From Streptomyces sp. Je 1-369 (GTDB lineage: Bacteria > Actinomycetota > Actinomycetes > Streptomycetales > Streptomycetaceae): a stretch of DNA of 64,000 nucleotides. Position 1 is the first letter of the stretch, and each line of letters begins with the position of its first letter. Positions 41,936 to 51,636 of the stretch are shown piece by piece. The translations under genes and the position numbers were made by a program. Below the pieces are notes generated by a model. That model was not told the origin of the DNA, did no database searches, and saw only the letters and a list, made by a program, of their open reading frames with translations. The stretch covers positions 7,614,515 to 7,678,514 of the forward strand of contig NZ_CP101750.1 of NCBI RefSeq assembly GCF_026810505.1, read 5' to 3'.

Positions 41936-44167
41936 CTACAGCTCCTTGATCCTGATGTCGCGGTACGACACCACGTCCGTCACACCGTGGACCTGTAGCC
42001 CGACGTAGCCGGACGCGTACCTGCGGCCGTCCGTGCCCGGGTCGTCACCGCGCGGCGGCGTGAACTCCTGGCCGCCGGTGTTGTCGAACTCGTTGATCAG
42101 GGCACCGTTGCGGTAGATCGAGTAGTGCTGGTCCACCACCTTGATCTCGTAGTCGTTCCACGTGCCCTTCGGGGTGACACCGGCGCCGGCCAGGCCCACC
42201 CGGTCGAAGCCGTAGATCGACCCGGTCTTGTACATGTCGCCGTCGGGGCGGTCGTGGATCTGCACCTCATGCCCGTACTTGATGGCGACCCACTCCGGAC
42301 GCGACTCCTCCGGGTGGTCGTGGACCTGCGGGAAGCGCGTGAAGACACCGCCGTTGGTGTTCCCGTTTCCCGGCGCGTCGTCCCGCCACTGCAGCTTCAG
42401 CGAGAAGTCGCCGTACTTGCGCTCGGGAAACCACAGCATGCCCATGCCCTGGACCGACGTGGAGCTGGTGATCGAGCCGTCGACGTTGAGGCCGAACCTG
42501 CCGCCGCCCACCTGCTCCCACTGGTCGAGGGACTTCTGCGTGCCGTCGAAGAGCTTGCGGTAGCCCTCCGTCCGGCCGGGCTTGCCGATGCCGGACTGCT
42601 TGGCCGCGCGGTTGATCTTGTTGTACTCGCGCTGGTCGATCTCACCCGCCCTGAGGAGCTTGTCCGTCACGGCTTTCACGTGCTTCAGGAAGAGCGCGTG
42701 TGAGGTCCACTCCTTCTCGTCCTCGATCAGCTCGCCCACCCGGCAGCGGTTGTTCGTGACCCGGTTCGGGATGCCCGTGTCGACCGTGCCCACGAACACC
42801 GTCAACCGCTCGTCGTACTCGGGGCAGTCGGGGGCCGGTACGCCGCCGCCCTCGGCCACCGTGAAGGAGGCGGTCCTCGCCTCCGACGCGTTGCCCGCCT
42901 TGTCGTTCGCCCGGTACGCCACGGTGTGGCGCCCCACGCGGTCGACGACGACCGGCGCCTCGTACGCGAGGTAAGGGCCGCCGTCCAGGGAGTACTCGAC
43001 CCTGTCGACCCCCGAACCGGTGTCCGTGGCGGTGACCGTCACCTTCGCCTTGCCGAGGTAGGCGCCGTCCGAGTCCTTGCTGCCCTCGACCTTCGCCGAC
43101 GTCTCCGGCGGTGTCCTGTCCTCGACGGGCGGCGCGACGACGGTGAAGTCGACGGCCTTCTCGGCGGCCTGGTTGCCCGCTTTGTCGGAGGCGCGGAAGC
43201 GGACCTTGTGGGCGCCCACCTCGTGGACCATCACCGGCGCGGTGTACGCGGTCCAGGCGCCGTCACCGAGCGCGTACTCGATCTTGTTGACGCCGGAGCC
43301 GGTGTCGGACGCGGTCACCGTGACCGTCGCCATCCCGACGTACTGCCCCTGGTCGTTCTTCTCGCCGGTCACCGTGCCCGATGTCTCCGGAGGCGTCTTG
43401 TCGTCCGTCGGCGGCGCGACGACCTTGAAGTCGGCCGCCTTCTCCGCGGACACGTTGCCCGCCTTGTCGGTGGCCCGGTAGCGGATCGTGTGGGTGCCGA
43501 CCTTGTCGACGACCACGGGCGCGGTGTACGGCTGCCACGCGCCGTCCGCCCCCACCGCGTACTCGACCTTGTCGACGCCCGAACCCTCGTCCGTCGCCGT
43601 CACGGCCACCGTCGCCGAACCGACGTACGCGCCGTCGGCGTTGGTGGTCCCGTCCACCTTCGCCGCGGCCTCCGGCGCCTTGGTGTCCTCGCCGCCGCCC
43701 TCGGTAACGACCAGGATGCCCTGCATCGAACCGTGGCCAGGGATGGTGCAGTGGTAGCGGTAGCGGCCCGGGGTGAGCGTCACCTCGGCGGTGTGCTTGC
43801 CGCCCTTGTCGTCATTGGGGTTGGCGAGGATGTTGAGCGTGACGTCGTTGTTGTACTCCGGGTCGGAGGCGTCGAACGTCAGCGTGTGCGGCATGCCGGT
43901 CGTGTTGCCGGTCGCCTCGCTGTTCTCGAACACGATCGTCGTCGGGCCCGCCACCGCCGTCGTCGGCGCCGACTTGTACTTGGAGATGTCGTTGTCGGCG
44001 GTCCAGGTGAGCGTCTGCGCCTGCGCGGCGGTTCCGGTGTCGTCGGGGCGGGCCACCGCCGCCGTCGACGTCAGGCCGAGCACCATCAGGAGCGCGGCGA
44101 ACAGTGCCGTATACAGTCTTCGTTTCTGGGCGGACCGTGAGAACCGCTGCGTAGGAGATCGCATCAT
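41936..44167 (-). CDS. Exported multidomain protein: cupredoxin + three Ig-like repeats + DUF1080 (3-keto-glycoside hydrolase-like)
   Basis: 743 residues. After a signal/anchor helix ('LYTALFAALLMVLGLTSTAAVA') comes a plastocyanin-like domain whose type 1 copper ligands are visible as His in 'GMPHTLTF' and Cys-His-Met in 'YHCTIPGHGSMQG'. Three tandem beta-sandwich repeats of about 90 residues follow (each with 'VTxTDxGSGVDKVEYxL'-type wording and 'YRATDKAGN'), then a C-terminal DUF1080 lectin-like domain ('FDGTQKSLDQWEQVG', 'GNTNGGVFTRFP', 'YEIKVVDQHYSIYRNG'). DUF1080 members hydrolyse 3-keto-disaccharides. ATG at 44167 overlaps the upstream gene's stop (ATGA). Confidence 0.85.
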   Translation of the reverse strand: MMRSPTQRFSRSAQKRRLYTALFAALLMVLGLTSTAAVARPDDTGTAAQAQTLTWTADNDISKYKSAPTTAVAGPTTIVFENSEATGNTTGMPHTLTFDASDPEYNNDVTLNILANPNDDKGGKHTAEVTLTPGRYRYHCTIPGHGSMQGILVVTEGGGEDTKAPEAAAKVDGTTNADGAYVGSATVAVTATDEGSGVDKVEYAVGADGAWQPYTAPVVVDKVGTHTIRYRATDKAGNVSAEKAADFKVVAPPTDDKTPPETSGTVTGEKNDQGQYVGMATVTVTASDTGSGVNKIEYALGDGAWTAYTAPVMVHEVGAHKVRFRASDKAGNQAAEKAVDFTVVAPPVEDRTPPETSAKVEGSKDSDGAYLGKAKVTVTATDTGSGVDRVEYSLDGGPYLAYEAPVVVDRVGRHTVAYRANDKAGNASEARTASFTVAEGGGVPAPDCPEYDERLTVFVGTVDTGIPNRVTNNRCRVGELIEDEKEWTSHALFLKHVKAVTDKLLRAGEIDQREYNKINRAAKQSGIGKPGRTEGYRKLFDGTQKSLDQWEQVGGGRFGLNVDGSITSSTSVQGMGMLWFPERKYGDFSLKLQWRDDAPGNGNTNGGVFTRFPQVHDHPEESRPEWVAIKYGHEVQIHDRPDGDMYKTGSIYGFDRVGLAGAGVTPKGTWNDYEIKVVDQHYSIYRNGALINEFDNTGGQEFTPPRGDDPGTDGRRYASGYVGLQVHGVTDVVSYRDIRIKEL

Positions 44168-46689
44168 CCCGCCTTCCTGGCCAGGTCGTCGGCGGCCGGT
44201 GTCGCCGCCCCGCCCTTGTACGTCACGCGCCACAGCGCCGACTTGGAGTCCGAGGTGAAGAAGCCGCGGCCGTAGTCGAGGACGTACAGCGAGCCGTCCG
44301 GCGCGAACTTCCAGTCCATGAGGTTCTTGATGCCGTCGTTGCCGATCGGAATGATCTTCTTCAGCGACTCGGCGTGGACGGGCAGACCGCCCTTGCCGAC
44401 CGTCTTCGGATCCGTCACCACCGCGTGCCGCGGCTGGTCGGAGTCGTAGAAGTCACCGACGAACCACTTGCCGTCCCAGTAGGCGGGCCACTTGTCGGCG
44501 CCGGCGTTCGCCGCGTCGAAGCGGTAGACCGGGCCGTTCATCGTGGCCTGGCCGCCGCCCTTGAGCCACGGCAGGAGAATCTTCTGCTCCGCCGCCTTGT
44601 AGCTCGGCACGCCCTTCGCGTCGCGCGGGTAGTCGACGCCGCCGCCCTGCGGCGAGTACCAGATGTTGTTCGGCTCGGCCGGCGGGATGTTCACCAGGCC
44701 GTCGTTGTTCGGCGACTCGTTCTTGAGGTTCTCGCAGTCGTACCAGCCGAGCGGCTTCGTCGGGTCCGGCAGATTGCGGTCGCGGTAGGGCTGGTTGTTG
44801 CCCATGCAGTACGGCCAGCCGCGGTTGGAGGCATGGGTGATCGCCGCGAACGTGTCGTACTTCGCGGGGCCCCACGTCGTCGACGGCGCGCCCGCGTCCG
44901 GTCCTACCCAGCCCGCGTACAGCGTGTCCGTCTTCTTGTCGATCGAGATGCGCGCCGGATTCCTGACGCCCATCACATAGATCTCACCGCGTGTCTTGCC
45001 GCCGCCCTCGTCCGGCTCCTTGCCGGTGAAGAGGTTGCCATCGGGGAGCGTGTACGTCCCGTCGGCCTCCGGATGGATGCGCAGGATCTTGCCGTTGAGG
45101 TTGTTGGTGTTGCCGGCCGTGCGGCGCGCGTCGGCGAACGAGACGCCCTTGAAGTTCGGCTGCGGGTTGTTGCCCGAGTAACCGTCCGAGAACTGCGAGG
45201 AGTTGTTGTCACCCGTCGCGATGTAGAGGTTGTTCTTGGAGTCCCAGGCCATGCCGCCGCCCGCGTGGCAGCAGCTGTGGATCTGCACCGGCCACTTCAG
45301 GAGCACCTTCTCGCTGCCCATGTCGAGCTTGCCCGTGCCCTGGTCGTAGGTGAACCGGGAGACGTACCGCTCCGCCATGTGCGTCTCGCGGTTGATCTTC
45401 GAGTGGGGCGTGTAGTGCAGGTACACCCACCCGTTCTGCTCGAACTTCGGGTCGAGCTCGATGCCGAGGAGGCCCTCCTCGACCTTGATCAGCTCGTCGC
45501 CACCGCCCTTGTTGCCGAAGACGGTCAGCGCGCCCGCGAGCGTCGACTTCTTGGTCTTCGGGTCGTAGACGTGGATCTCGCCCGTGCCCTTGCCGATGTC
45601 CGGGTTGTTCCAGTCGGTGATGACGGGCTGCGAGGAGTCGGCGCCGCCGCGGCCGATGTGGAAGACCTTGCCGTCGGGCGCGGTGACCAGGCCGTGCGGC
45701 TCGCCGATCTGGTCGTTCCTGCCCGGCTGGTTGGCCTGGGTGAGCCGCTCCGCCTTGTAGTTGGCGTTGATCGTCGCCCGGCAGTCGGCACGCGCGATGC
45801 GGGTGGTCCACAGCAGGGCGCCGCGCAGATGGCTGCGGAAGTCCGCTTCGTCGTACGACGCCGCCGTGCCGCCCATGCCCGTGTAGAAGGAGCGTCCGCC
45901 GTCGTAGTCACGGCACCAGGACACCGGGTGGTCCCAGCCGTTCTTGCCCGCGCCCGGCTGGTAGGTCGACTCGCGGACGCGGGCGACCGTGTGGACGTCG
46001 CCCGAAGGGTTCTTCGTCCAGTTCAGCCACCGGTCGGGGCGCTTCCACTGGAGCGGCAGGCCCTTGGTCGCGGGGTGCTCGCGGTCGCCGACCTCGACGG
46101 TGGCGCGCTGGACGCCGTCCGGGCTCGCGTCGGCGGGGCGGGCGCCGATCAGGCCGGTGAACCAGCTCGAGTACGGCTCGGCGCGGGCCGCGTCGTGGAT
46201 GCCGAGGAAGCCGCCGCCGGCCTCCATGTAGGCCTCGAGGCCCGCTTCCTGCTCGGCGTCGAGGACATCGCCGCCGCCGGTGAGGAAGGCGACGGCGTTG
46301 AACTTGCCGAGCCTCCTCTCGTCGGTGAAGACGGACGCGTCGTCCGTCGCCACGATCTTGAACCGTTCGGCCGCGGGGCCCGACTGCCCGATCTTCTCGA
46401 TGGCCTCGATGCCCGCGTTGACGACGGGCGACTCGTCGCCGCCCGCCGCCGAACCGTGGAAGACCAGGACCTTGACGTTGGCCCCGCCGGGCGGCGAGGG
46501 CAGGGACATCGTTGTCAACGACGGCTCCGGGTACGGCCGCGCGGACGCGGCCTGCGCGGAGAGCGCCCCGGTGACCATGACGCCGGACAGCAGCGCGGCC
46601 GCCCAGGCCCGGCGCCCGCGGTCCGGTCTGCGTCGATTTCTGCTCAACCCTCGTACGGTCAAGGGCTCTTGATGCGGTGTGCGCCGCAT
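44164..46689 (-). CDS. Exported ThuA-domain / PQQ-type sugar dehydrogenase fusion
   Basis: 841 residues. A basic, Tat- or Sec-like signal ends near 'GALSAQAASARP'. Residues of about 60-290 form a ThuA domain ('KVLVFHGSAAGG', 'GGGFLGIHDAA', 'HPVSWCRDYDGGRSFYTGMG'). The remainder is a beta-propeller of the soluble glucose/sorbosone dehydrogenase class ('GLLGIELDPKFEQNGWVYLHY', 'HSCCHAGGGMAWD', 'GEIYVMGVRNPARI', 'YVLDYGRGFF'). Family members oxidise sugars with PQQ. ThuA relatives belong to disaccharide oxidation pathways. Coupled translationally to the cupredoxin-DUF1080 gene and divergent from a laccase. ATG 46689 is favoured over GTG 46701. Confidence 0.85.
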   Translation of the reverse strand: MRRTPHQEPLTVRGLSRNRRRPDRGRRAWAAALLSGVMVTGALSAQAASARPYPEPSLTTMSLPSPPGGANVKVLVFHGSAAGGDESPVVNAGIEAIEKIGQSGPAAERFKIVATDDASVFTDERRLGKFNAVAFLTGGGDVLDAEQEAGLEAYMEAGGGFLGIHDAARAEPYSSWFTGLIGARPADASPDGVQRATVEVGDREHPATKGLPLQWKRPDRWLNWTKNPSGDVHTVARVRESTYQPGAGKNGWDHPVSWCRDYDGGRSFYTGMGGTAASYDEADFRSHLRGALLWTTRIARADCRATINANYKAERLTQANQPGRNDQIGEPHGLVTAPDGKVFHIGRGGADSSQPVITDWNNPDIGKGTGEIHVYDPKTKKSTLAGALTVFGNKGGGDELIKVEEGLLGIELDPKFEQNGWVYLHYTPHSKINRETHMAERYVSRFTYDQGTGKLDMGSEKVLLKWPVQIHSCCHAGGGMAWDSKNNLYIATGDNNSSQFSDGYSGNNPQPNFKGVSFADARRTAGNTNNLNGKILRIHPEADGTYTLPDGNLFTGKEPDEGGGKTRGEIYVMGVRNPARISIDKKTDTLYAGWVGPDAGAPSTTWGPAKYDTFAAITHASNRGWPYCMGNNQPYRDRNLPDPTKPLGWYDCENLKNESPNNDGLVNIPPAEPNNIWYSPQGGGVDYPRDAKGVPSYKAAEQKILLPWLKGGGQATMNGPVYRFDAANAGADKWPAYWDGKWFVGDFYDSDQPRHAVVTDPKTVGKGGLPVHAESLKKIIPIGNDGIKNLMDWKFAPDGSLYVLDYGRGFFTSDSKSALWRVTYKGGAATPAADDLARKAG

Positions 46690-46888
46690 GAGTACACCCA
46701 CCCCTCGTCGGTCACAGCAACAGCGCCGACGAAGCTAGACCTCTTTTCGCGCCCCGCCAATAGGTATCACCGCGATAGCACCAACTTTGTCCTGCGTGTG
46801 GATAAACAAAGATCCGGCCGATACCGTGTGGCCGTCCCCGGGGCCTCCTGCGCCCCGTCAGTCTCCGTACCGCAGTGGGGAGTTCGTC

Positions 46889-48025
46889 ATGGACCGATCG
46901 AACCGACGGGATCCGAACGGGCGGGAGCCGGGCAGGCGGGGGCTGGACCGGCGCAGCTTCAACCGTCGGATGCTCGTGGGCGGCGCGGCAGCGGCGGCGG
47001 GGGTGACATCGTTGTCGGTGGCGGGTGCGCCGGATGCGAGGACGGCGGAGGCGCCGCCGAGGACGGCGCCCGCGGGCGGCGAGGTCAAGCGCATCAAGAT
47101 GTACGCGGAGAAGCTCCCCGACGGGCAGATGGGGTACGGCCTGGAGAAGGGCAAGGCGTCCATACCCGGTCCGCTCATCGAGCTGAACGAGGGCGACACG
47201 CTGCACATCGAGTTCGAGAACACGATGGACGTCGACGCCAGCCTGCATGTGCACGGCATGGACTACGAGATCTCCAGCGACGGCACGCGACACACCAAGA
47301 GCCATGTGGAGCCGGGCGGCAAGCGCACGTACACCTGGCGCACGCACGCGCCGGGCCGCCGCAAGGACGGCACGTGGCGCCCCGGCACGGCGGGCTACTG
47401 GCACTACCACGACCACGTCGTCGGCACGGATCACGGCACCACGGGCGTGCGCAAGGGGCTCTACGGCGCGCTGATCGTGCGGCGCAAGGGCGATCCGCTG
47501 CCGGACAAGACGTTCACCATCGTGTTCAACGACATGACGATCAACAACAAGACCGGCCACGACGCCCCCGCGTTCGAGGCGACGGTGGGCGACCGCGTCG
47601 AGTTCGTCTCGATCACCCACGGCGAGTACTACCACACGTTCCACGTGCACGGTCATCGCTGGGCGGACAACCGCACGGGCCTGCTGACCGGCCCCGACGA
47701 CCCGAGCCAGATCCTCGACGACAAGATCACCGGCCCGGGCGACTCCTTCGGCTTCCAGGTCGTCGCGGGGGAGGGGGTGGGGGCCGGGGCGTGGATGTAC
47801 CACTGCCATGTCCAGAGCCACTCGGACATGGGGATGGCGGGGCTGTTCCTGGTGAAGAAGGCGGACGGGACGATTCCGGACTATGAGCCGCATCATCGTG
47901 CCGGGGCGTCGAAGTCGTCACCGAAGTCGTCCGGCGAGTCCTCGTCGAAGTCGTCGTCCGAGCCGTCGGCGAATCCCTCAGCGGAGGCCCCGGCCGAGGC
48001 CTCCGGGGGACACCACCACGGCTAG
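46889..48025 (+). CDS. Two-domain small laccase (multicopper oxidase), Tat-exported
   Basis: 378 residues. The twin-arginine region '[18 protein letters not shown]' exports a folded, copper-loaded enzyme. The copper motifs of small laccases (SLAC/EpoA) are complete: 'HVHG', 'WHYHDH', '[10 protein letters not shown]' and '[13 protein letters not shown]', which supply the trinuclear and type 1 sites. The two-domain form functions as a trimer. The C-terminal tail is Ser/Lys/Ala-rich and ends in 'GGHHHG', a possible extra metal-binding tail. It is divergent (199 bp) from the sugar-dehydrogenase operon. Its TAG stop shares the palindrome CTAG with the convergent gene. Confidence 0.93.
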   Translation: MDRSNRRDPNGREPGRRGLDRRSFNRRMLVGGAAAAAGVTSLSVAGAPDARTAEAPPRTAPAGGEVKRIKMYAEKLPDGQMGYGLEKGKASIPGPLIELNEGDTLHIEFENTMDVDASLHVHGMDYEISSDGTRHTKSHVEPGGKRTYTWRTHAPGRRKDGTWRPGTAGYWHYHDHVVGTDHGTTGVRKGLYGALIVRRKGDPLPDKTFTIVFNDMTINNKTGHDAPAFEATVGDRVEFVSITHGEYYHTFHVHGHRWADNRTGLLTGPDDPSQILDDKITGPGDSFGFQVVAGEGVGAGAWMYHCHVQSHSDMGMAGLFLVKKADGTIPDYEPHHRAGASKSSPKSSGESSSKSSSEPSANPSAEAPAEASGGHHHG

Positions 48026-49506
48026 TCGTCGGCGTCGGCGCGCAGCCGCTCCATCAGCTGGGTGGTCATCTCGGCGAGGTCGTCCGGGTCCGGGTAGCCG
48101 GACGGTTCCGCGCAGCGGTCCGTCCAGCCGGAGGCCTTCAGCCGCTCCAGGCGTTCCAGGAGGCGGGGGCGGATGTCTTCGGGCAGCCGGAACCCGTCGT
48201 CCAGCGCGGCGAACAGGCAGGCGGACACGAACCCCCAGTGGGCTTCGGGGGATTCGAGCTCGTGCAGCAGCCGGTCGTACGCGTCCGGGATGTTCCGTGC
48301 GAGTGCGTCGCCGAAGCTGACCGCGCGGAGGGCGGGGACCGGCGAGTCGGCGTGCCGCTGCAGCGCGTCGGTGACGGCCCCGACGTTCCGTTCCTCGGCA
48401 CAGTCGAGACCGGCCAGCGCCCGCGCGGCGGCGACGCGGACGGCGGTCTCCCCGTCGTCGTCAAGGAGCGCGACGAGCCCCTCCACGGCCTCCCGCTCCA
48501 CGGGGGAACCCTCGGCCATCGGGTCGAGGCCGTTGGCGGCGGCCTGGCGCACGTCGGCGTCGGCGTGCCGCAGGGCTTCGAGGAAGAGCGAGTACGGCGG
48601 CTCGGCCAACGGCTCGTGCATCTGGAGCTCGTCGTAACAGCGCAGTACCTCGGCCAGGACGCGCGGGCCGGGCTTCCCGGCGGCCAGCCGGTCCAGGGTC
48701 CGGCGGACCGGTTCGTACCGAAGCGTGTCGTTGAACAGCAGCAGGTCCGACAGCAGCTCGACGCCGAGGGCGGATCGGTCCGGATCCTGGTCGGCGCAGA
48801 GGTCGAGGGCCTCGTCGATCAGCAGGCCGACCTGGGCACGTTCGGTCCAGGAGTCCTCGTCGGCGGCCTGCGCGACGTCGACGACGATGTCGGCGCGCTC
48901 CTTGGAGCCCGGCGCGAGGGGCAGCGCTTCCGCGAGCAGCTCCCGCGCCCGCCCCCGCAGCCGCTCAGCGTCCTCCCCGCTCAGCGGCTCGTTCCTGCGC
49001 ACGACGAGCGACGCCAGGATGACGGCGAAGTCGAACGCCAGGTCACGCTGGAAGTCACCGGGCCGCCCGACCCCGTCGAGCCCCTGCGGGGTCCAGCCCT
49101 GCGCGCGCAGATACGTGAGGCGTTCCCGCATGTCGTCCTGGATGTCCCCGCCGACCTCCCGCAGCGCCGGAGGCCCGCCGAGCTCCGCCACGAAGCGGGT
49201 CCACGCCCGCAGGAAGCCCTCGGGGTCGTCCACGTGCCCGGCGACGATCCCCTCCACGCGCTGCCGCACCCCGGCGTCGCGGCGCAGCACGGCGCAGAAG
49301 CCGTCGACCACGGTCTCGTGGAAGTCGTCCGTCCACGGCTCGCGCGCCACGGCAGCGGCCAGTTCCCGAAGCGCCCACTCCAGATCGGCGGCCTCGGCGG
49401 CATCAACCGCCGCCTTGGCACGAACCGCCACATCCGGATCCCGCAGAGCGGCCCCCAGCTCCTCGTGCAACTCGGCCAGCTTGCGCTCTCTCCGCTTCTT
49501 GAACAT
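48022..49506 (-). CDS. HEAT-repeat protein
   Basis: 494 residues, entirely helical and acidic. HEAT-type helical hairpins are clear near residues 330-440 ('[19 protein letters not shown]', '[18 protein letters not shown]', '[17 protein letters not shown]'). There is no signal or membrane segment. HEAT solenoids are protein-interaction scaffolds; nothing indicates the partner. Start ATG 49506. Its stop overlaps the laccase stop on the opposite strand within CTAG at 48022-48025. Confidence 0.8.
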   Translation of the reverse strand: MFKKRRERKLAELHEELGAALRDPDVAVRAKAAVDAAEAADLEWALRELAAAVAREPWTDDFHETVVDGFCAVLRRDAGVRQRVEGIVAGHVDDPEGFLRAWTRFVAELGGPPALREVGGDIQDDMRERLTYLRAQGWTPQGLDGVGRPGDFQRDLAFDFAVILASLVVRRNEPLSGEDAERLRGRARELLAEALPLAPGSKERADIVVDVAQAADEDSWTERAQVGLLIDEALDLCADQDPDRSALGVELLSDLLLFNDTLRYEPVRRTLDRLAAGKPGPRVLAEVLRCYDELQMHEPLAEPPYSLFLEALRHADADVRQAAANGLDPMAEGSPVEREAVEGLVALLDDDGETAVRVAAARALAGLDCAEERNVGAVTDALQRHADSPVPALRAVSFGDALARNIPDAYDRLLHELESPEAHWGFVSACLFAALDDGFRLPEDIRPRLLERLERLKASGWTDRCAEPSGYPDPDDLAEMTTQLMERLRADADD

Positions 49507-49524
49507 GGGGGCAGGGTACGCAGG

Positions 49525-50376
49525 TCAGGCGCCCCCCGACAGCGCGGTCCGCGGTCGCCGCGGGGCGGAGGGCGTGACGATGGCGCGGAGGTCGATGACG
49601 CGGTAGCCGCGCTCGGTGATCGCGTCGAGGATCCGCGGCAGGGCTCGGGCGTCGAGCACATCGGTACGTCCCTCGGAGGCGCCCACGTGCATCTGCAGGA
49701 TCGCGCCGGGGCGCAGGGCGTCCACGGCTCTGCGCACCGCGCGGTCCACCGTCATGCCGCCGTGGGTCCCCTGCCACCCGTTGGTGTCGGCGGTGAACTC
49801 GATGTCCGCGAAACCCAGCTTGTTGACCTCCCTGATCAGGGCGGGGGCGGTCTCGCTGTAGGGGAAGCGGAAGAACGGGGTCAGCGCGGTCCCGGCACCG
49901 GCCCTCCGCAGGGCGCGGTCCGCGGCCCGCACTTCGCGCCGTTGCCCGGCGGCGGTCAGGTCCTTGAAGTAGGGGTGGCTGTAGGAGTGGTTTCCCAGGC
50001 CGTGTCCCGCGGCCGCGATCCGCTTCACCGCCTTGGGGTGCCGGTCGGCGAAGTCGCCGGTCGGGAAGAACGTGGCAGGCGCGCGCCGACGGCCGAGCTC
50101 AGCGAGGATCCGGCCGAGACCTGCCTCGTTCCAGGCGGCGTTGAACGTCACCGCGACCACCCGCTCGCGCGTGGCGATGACCCGGTTCTCCGATCCGAAC
50201 AGGGCCCGCAGCCGCCGCTCGTCCACAGGTGTCACCGAGCGCGGCGGGACGGCGTGAGCCGGGGCGGCGCTCGCCCGCCGGGAGGCCGGCCACCCGACAG
50301 CGAGCAGCCCGGCGGCGACGCCGAGCATGCGGCGGGACACGGCATGGTTCATGGGGACGGCAGAAGAATTTTCCAT
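49525..50376 (-). CDS. Polysaccharide deacetylase-fold protein with an altered catalytic motif, exported
   Basis: 283 residues. A Tat-like signal ('SRRMLGVAAGLLAVGWPASRRASA') precedes a NodB-type domain: motif 1 reads 'VVAVTFNAAWNEAG' where active enzymes have TFDDGP, the metal-binding His pair is present in 'GNHSYSHP', and 'PFFRFPYSE' and 'ILQMHVG' correspond to the later motifs. The Asp-to-Asn change may lower or alter deacetylase activity. Start at 50376 or ATG 50352; neither has a strong binding site. Confidence 0.8.
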   Translation of the reverse strand: MENSSAVPMNHAVSRRMLGVAAGLLAVGWPASRRASAAPAHAVPPRSVTPVDERRLRALFGSENRVIATRERVVAVTFNAAWNEAGLGRILAELGRRRAPATFFPTGDFADRHPKAVKRIAAAGHGLGNHSYSHPYFKDLTAAGQRREVRAADRALRRAGAGTALTPFFRFPYSETAPALIREVNKLGFADIEFTADTNGWQGTHGGMTVDRAVRRAVDALRPGAILQMHVGASEGRTDVLDARALPRILDAITERGYRVIDLRAIVTPSAPRRPRTALSGGA

Positions 50377-50526
50377 GCCCTGGTGATCGGTTGTCCGCTG
50401 CGGGGCCTTGAGGGCGGCGGTCGACGCGTCCCTCGCCCTCGCATCCTCCCCGAACCCTTCACGCACACCTCCCGCCAGCCATACGGAAAGATGCCTCCCG
50501 ACATCGTCAGGGAGGAGTGACCGAAG

Positions 50527-51579
50527 GTGACCGAGGAACCGCGTCCCACTCTGGAGGCCGTGGCCGCGCGTGCCGGGGTTTCCAGGGCCACCGTCTCGCG
50601 CGTCGTCAACGGGGACCCGGGGGTGCGGGAGGTGCTCGCCGAGAAGGTGCGGCGGGCCGTCGACGAGCTCGGATACGTGCCCAACCGTGCCGCCCGCAGC
50701 CTGGTCACGCGGCGCCACGACGCGGTCGCCGTGGTGATCGCCGAGCCCGAGACGCGGGTCTTCGCCGACCCGTTCTTCGCGCTGCAACTGCGCGGCATCA
50801 GCAAGGAGTTGACGGCGCACGACATTCAGCTCGTGCTGCTGCTCACCGAGGGGCGGGACGATCACGAGCGGGTCGGACGGTACCTCGCGGGCGGGCACGT
50901 CGACGGCGCGCTCGTCTTCTCGCTGCACCTGGACGACCCGCTGCCCGGCATCATCCGCCGCGCCGGTGTCCCGACCGTGTTCGGCGGGCGCCCCGGCTGG
51001 CCCCGGGCGGAGGGTGGCGGACCGGACGTGCCCTACGTCGACTGCGACAACCGGGGCGGCGCGCGGGAGGCGGTGCGGTATCTCGTCGGTCTCGGGCGGC
51101 GCCGCATCGCCCACATCACGGGGGCTCTCGACCAGACCTCCGCGGTCGACCGGCTCGACGGGTACCGCGACGTGCTCGCCGACGTCGACCCCGGGCTGAT
51201 CGCCGAGGGGGACTTCACCCCCGCGGGCGGGGAGCGCGCGATGCGGGAACTCCTCGACCGTGCACCTGAGTTGGACGCCGTCTTCGCGGCCAACGACCTC
51301 ACCGCGTCCGGTGCCCTCCGGGTGCTGCGGGAGCGGGGCCGCAGGGTGCCGGACGACGTGGCGGTGGTCGGCTTCGACGACATGCTCCCGGTCGCCGAGC
51401 AGACCGAACCGCCCCTCACCACGGTGCGTCAGGACATCGAGGAGATGGGGCGGTTGATGGCCGGGATCCTTCTCCGGGGAAGGGGCGGGGCGGCCGGTCC
51501 TGACGGGGAGGCGGAGGGCGGCGGCGGGCCCGCCGGTGTGGTGCTGCCGACAGCCCTCGTGCGCCGCGCCTCGGCGTAA
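50527..51579 (+). CDS. LacI-family transcriptional regulator
   Basis: 350 residues. The N-terminal HTH and hinge are 'TLEAVAARAGVSRATVSRVVNG' and 'ELGYVPNRAARSL' (to about residue 60), followed by a periplasmic-binding-protein-like sugar domain with 'DGALVFSLHLDDPLPG', 'VDCDNRGGAREAVRYL' and 'AVFAANDLTASGALRVL'. GTG start at 50527. The likely target is the perfect TGAGAGCGCTCTCA site upstream of the GH64 glucanase gene, 1.4 kb away, so the inducer may be a beta-1,3-glucan oligosaccharide. Confidence 0.9.
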   Translation: MTEEPRPTLEAVAARAGVSRATVSRVVNGDPGVREVLAEKVRRAVDELGYVPNRAARSLVTRRHDAVAVVIAEPETRVFADPFFALQLRGISKELTAHDIQLVLLLTEGRDDHERVGRYLAGGHVDGALVFSLHLDDPLPGIIRRAGVPTVFGGRPGWPRAEGGGPDVPYVDCDNRGGAREAVRYLVGLGRRRIAHITGALDQTSAVDRLDGYRDVLADVDPGLIAEGDFTPAGGERAMRELLDRAPELDAVFAANDLTASGALRVLRERGRRVPDDVAVVGFDDMLPVAEQTEPPLTTVRQDIEEMGRLMAGILLRGRGGAAGPDGEAEGGGGPAGVVLPTALVRRASA

Positions 51580-51580
51580 C

Positions 51581-51606
51581 GGGCCCGGACCCTCGGGTCC
51601 GGGCCC
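51581..51606. terminator. Hairpin terminator between the LacI and GH64 genes
   Basis: GGGCCCGGACC (51581-51591) pairs with GGTCCGGGCCC (51596-51606) around a 4-nt loop. The right arm is repeated at 51607-51620, allowing alternative pairings. The genes converge here. Confidence 0.75.
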
Positions 51607-51636
51607 TCGGGTCCGGGCCCGAAGGGTGAGTCGGCG

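Noticed and set aside
44164..46689. A cytochrome c haem site in 'HSCCHAGGG' of the sugar dehydrogenase
   Set aside because: The spacing is C-C-H, not CxxCH, so no covalent haem site is supported.
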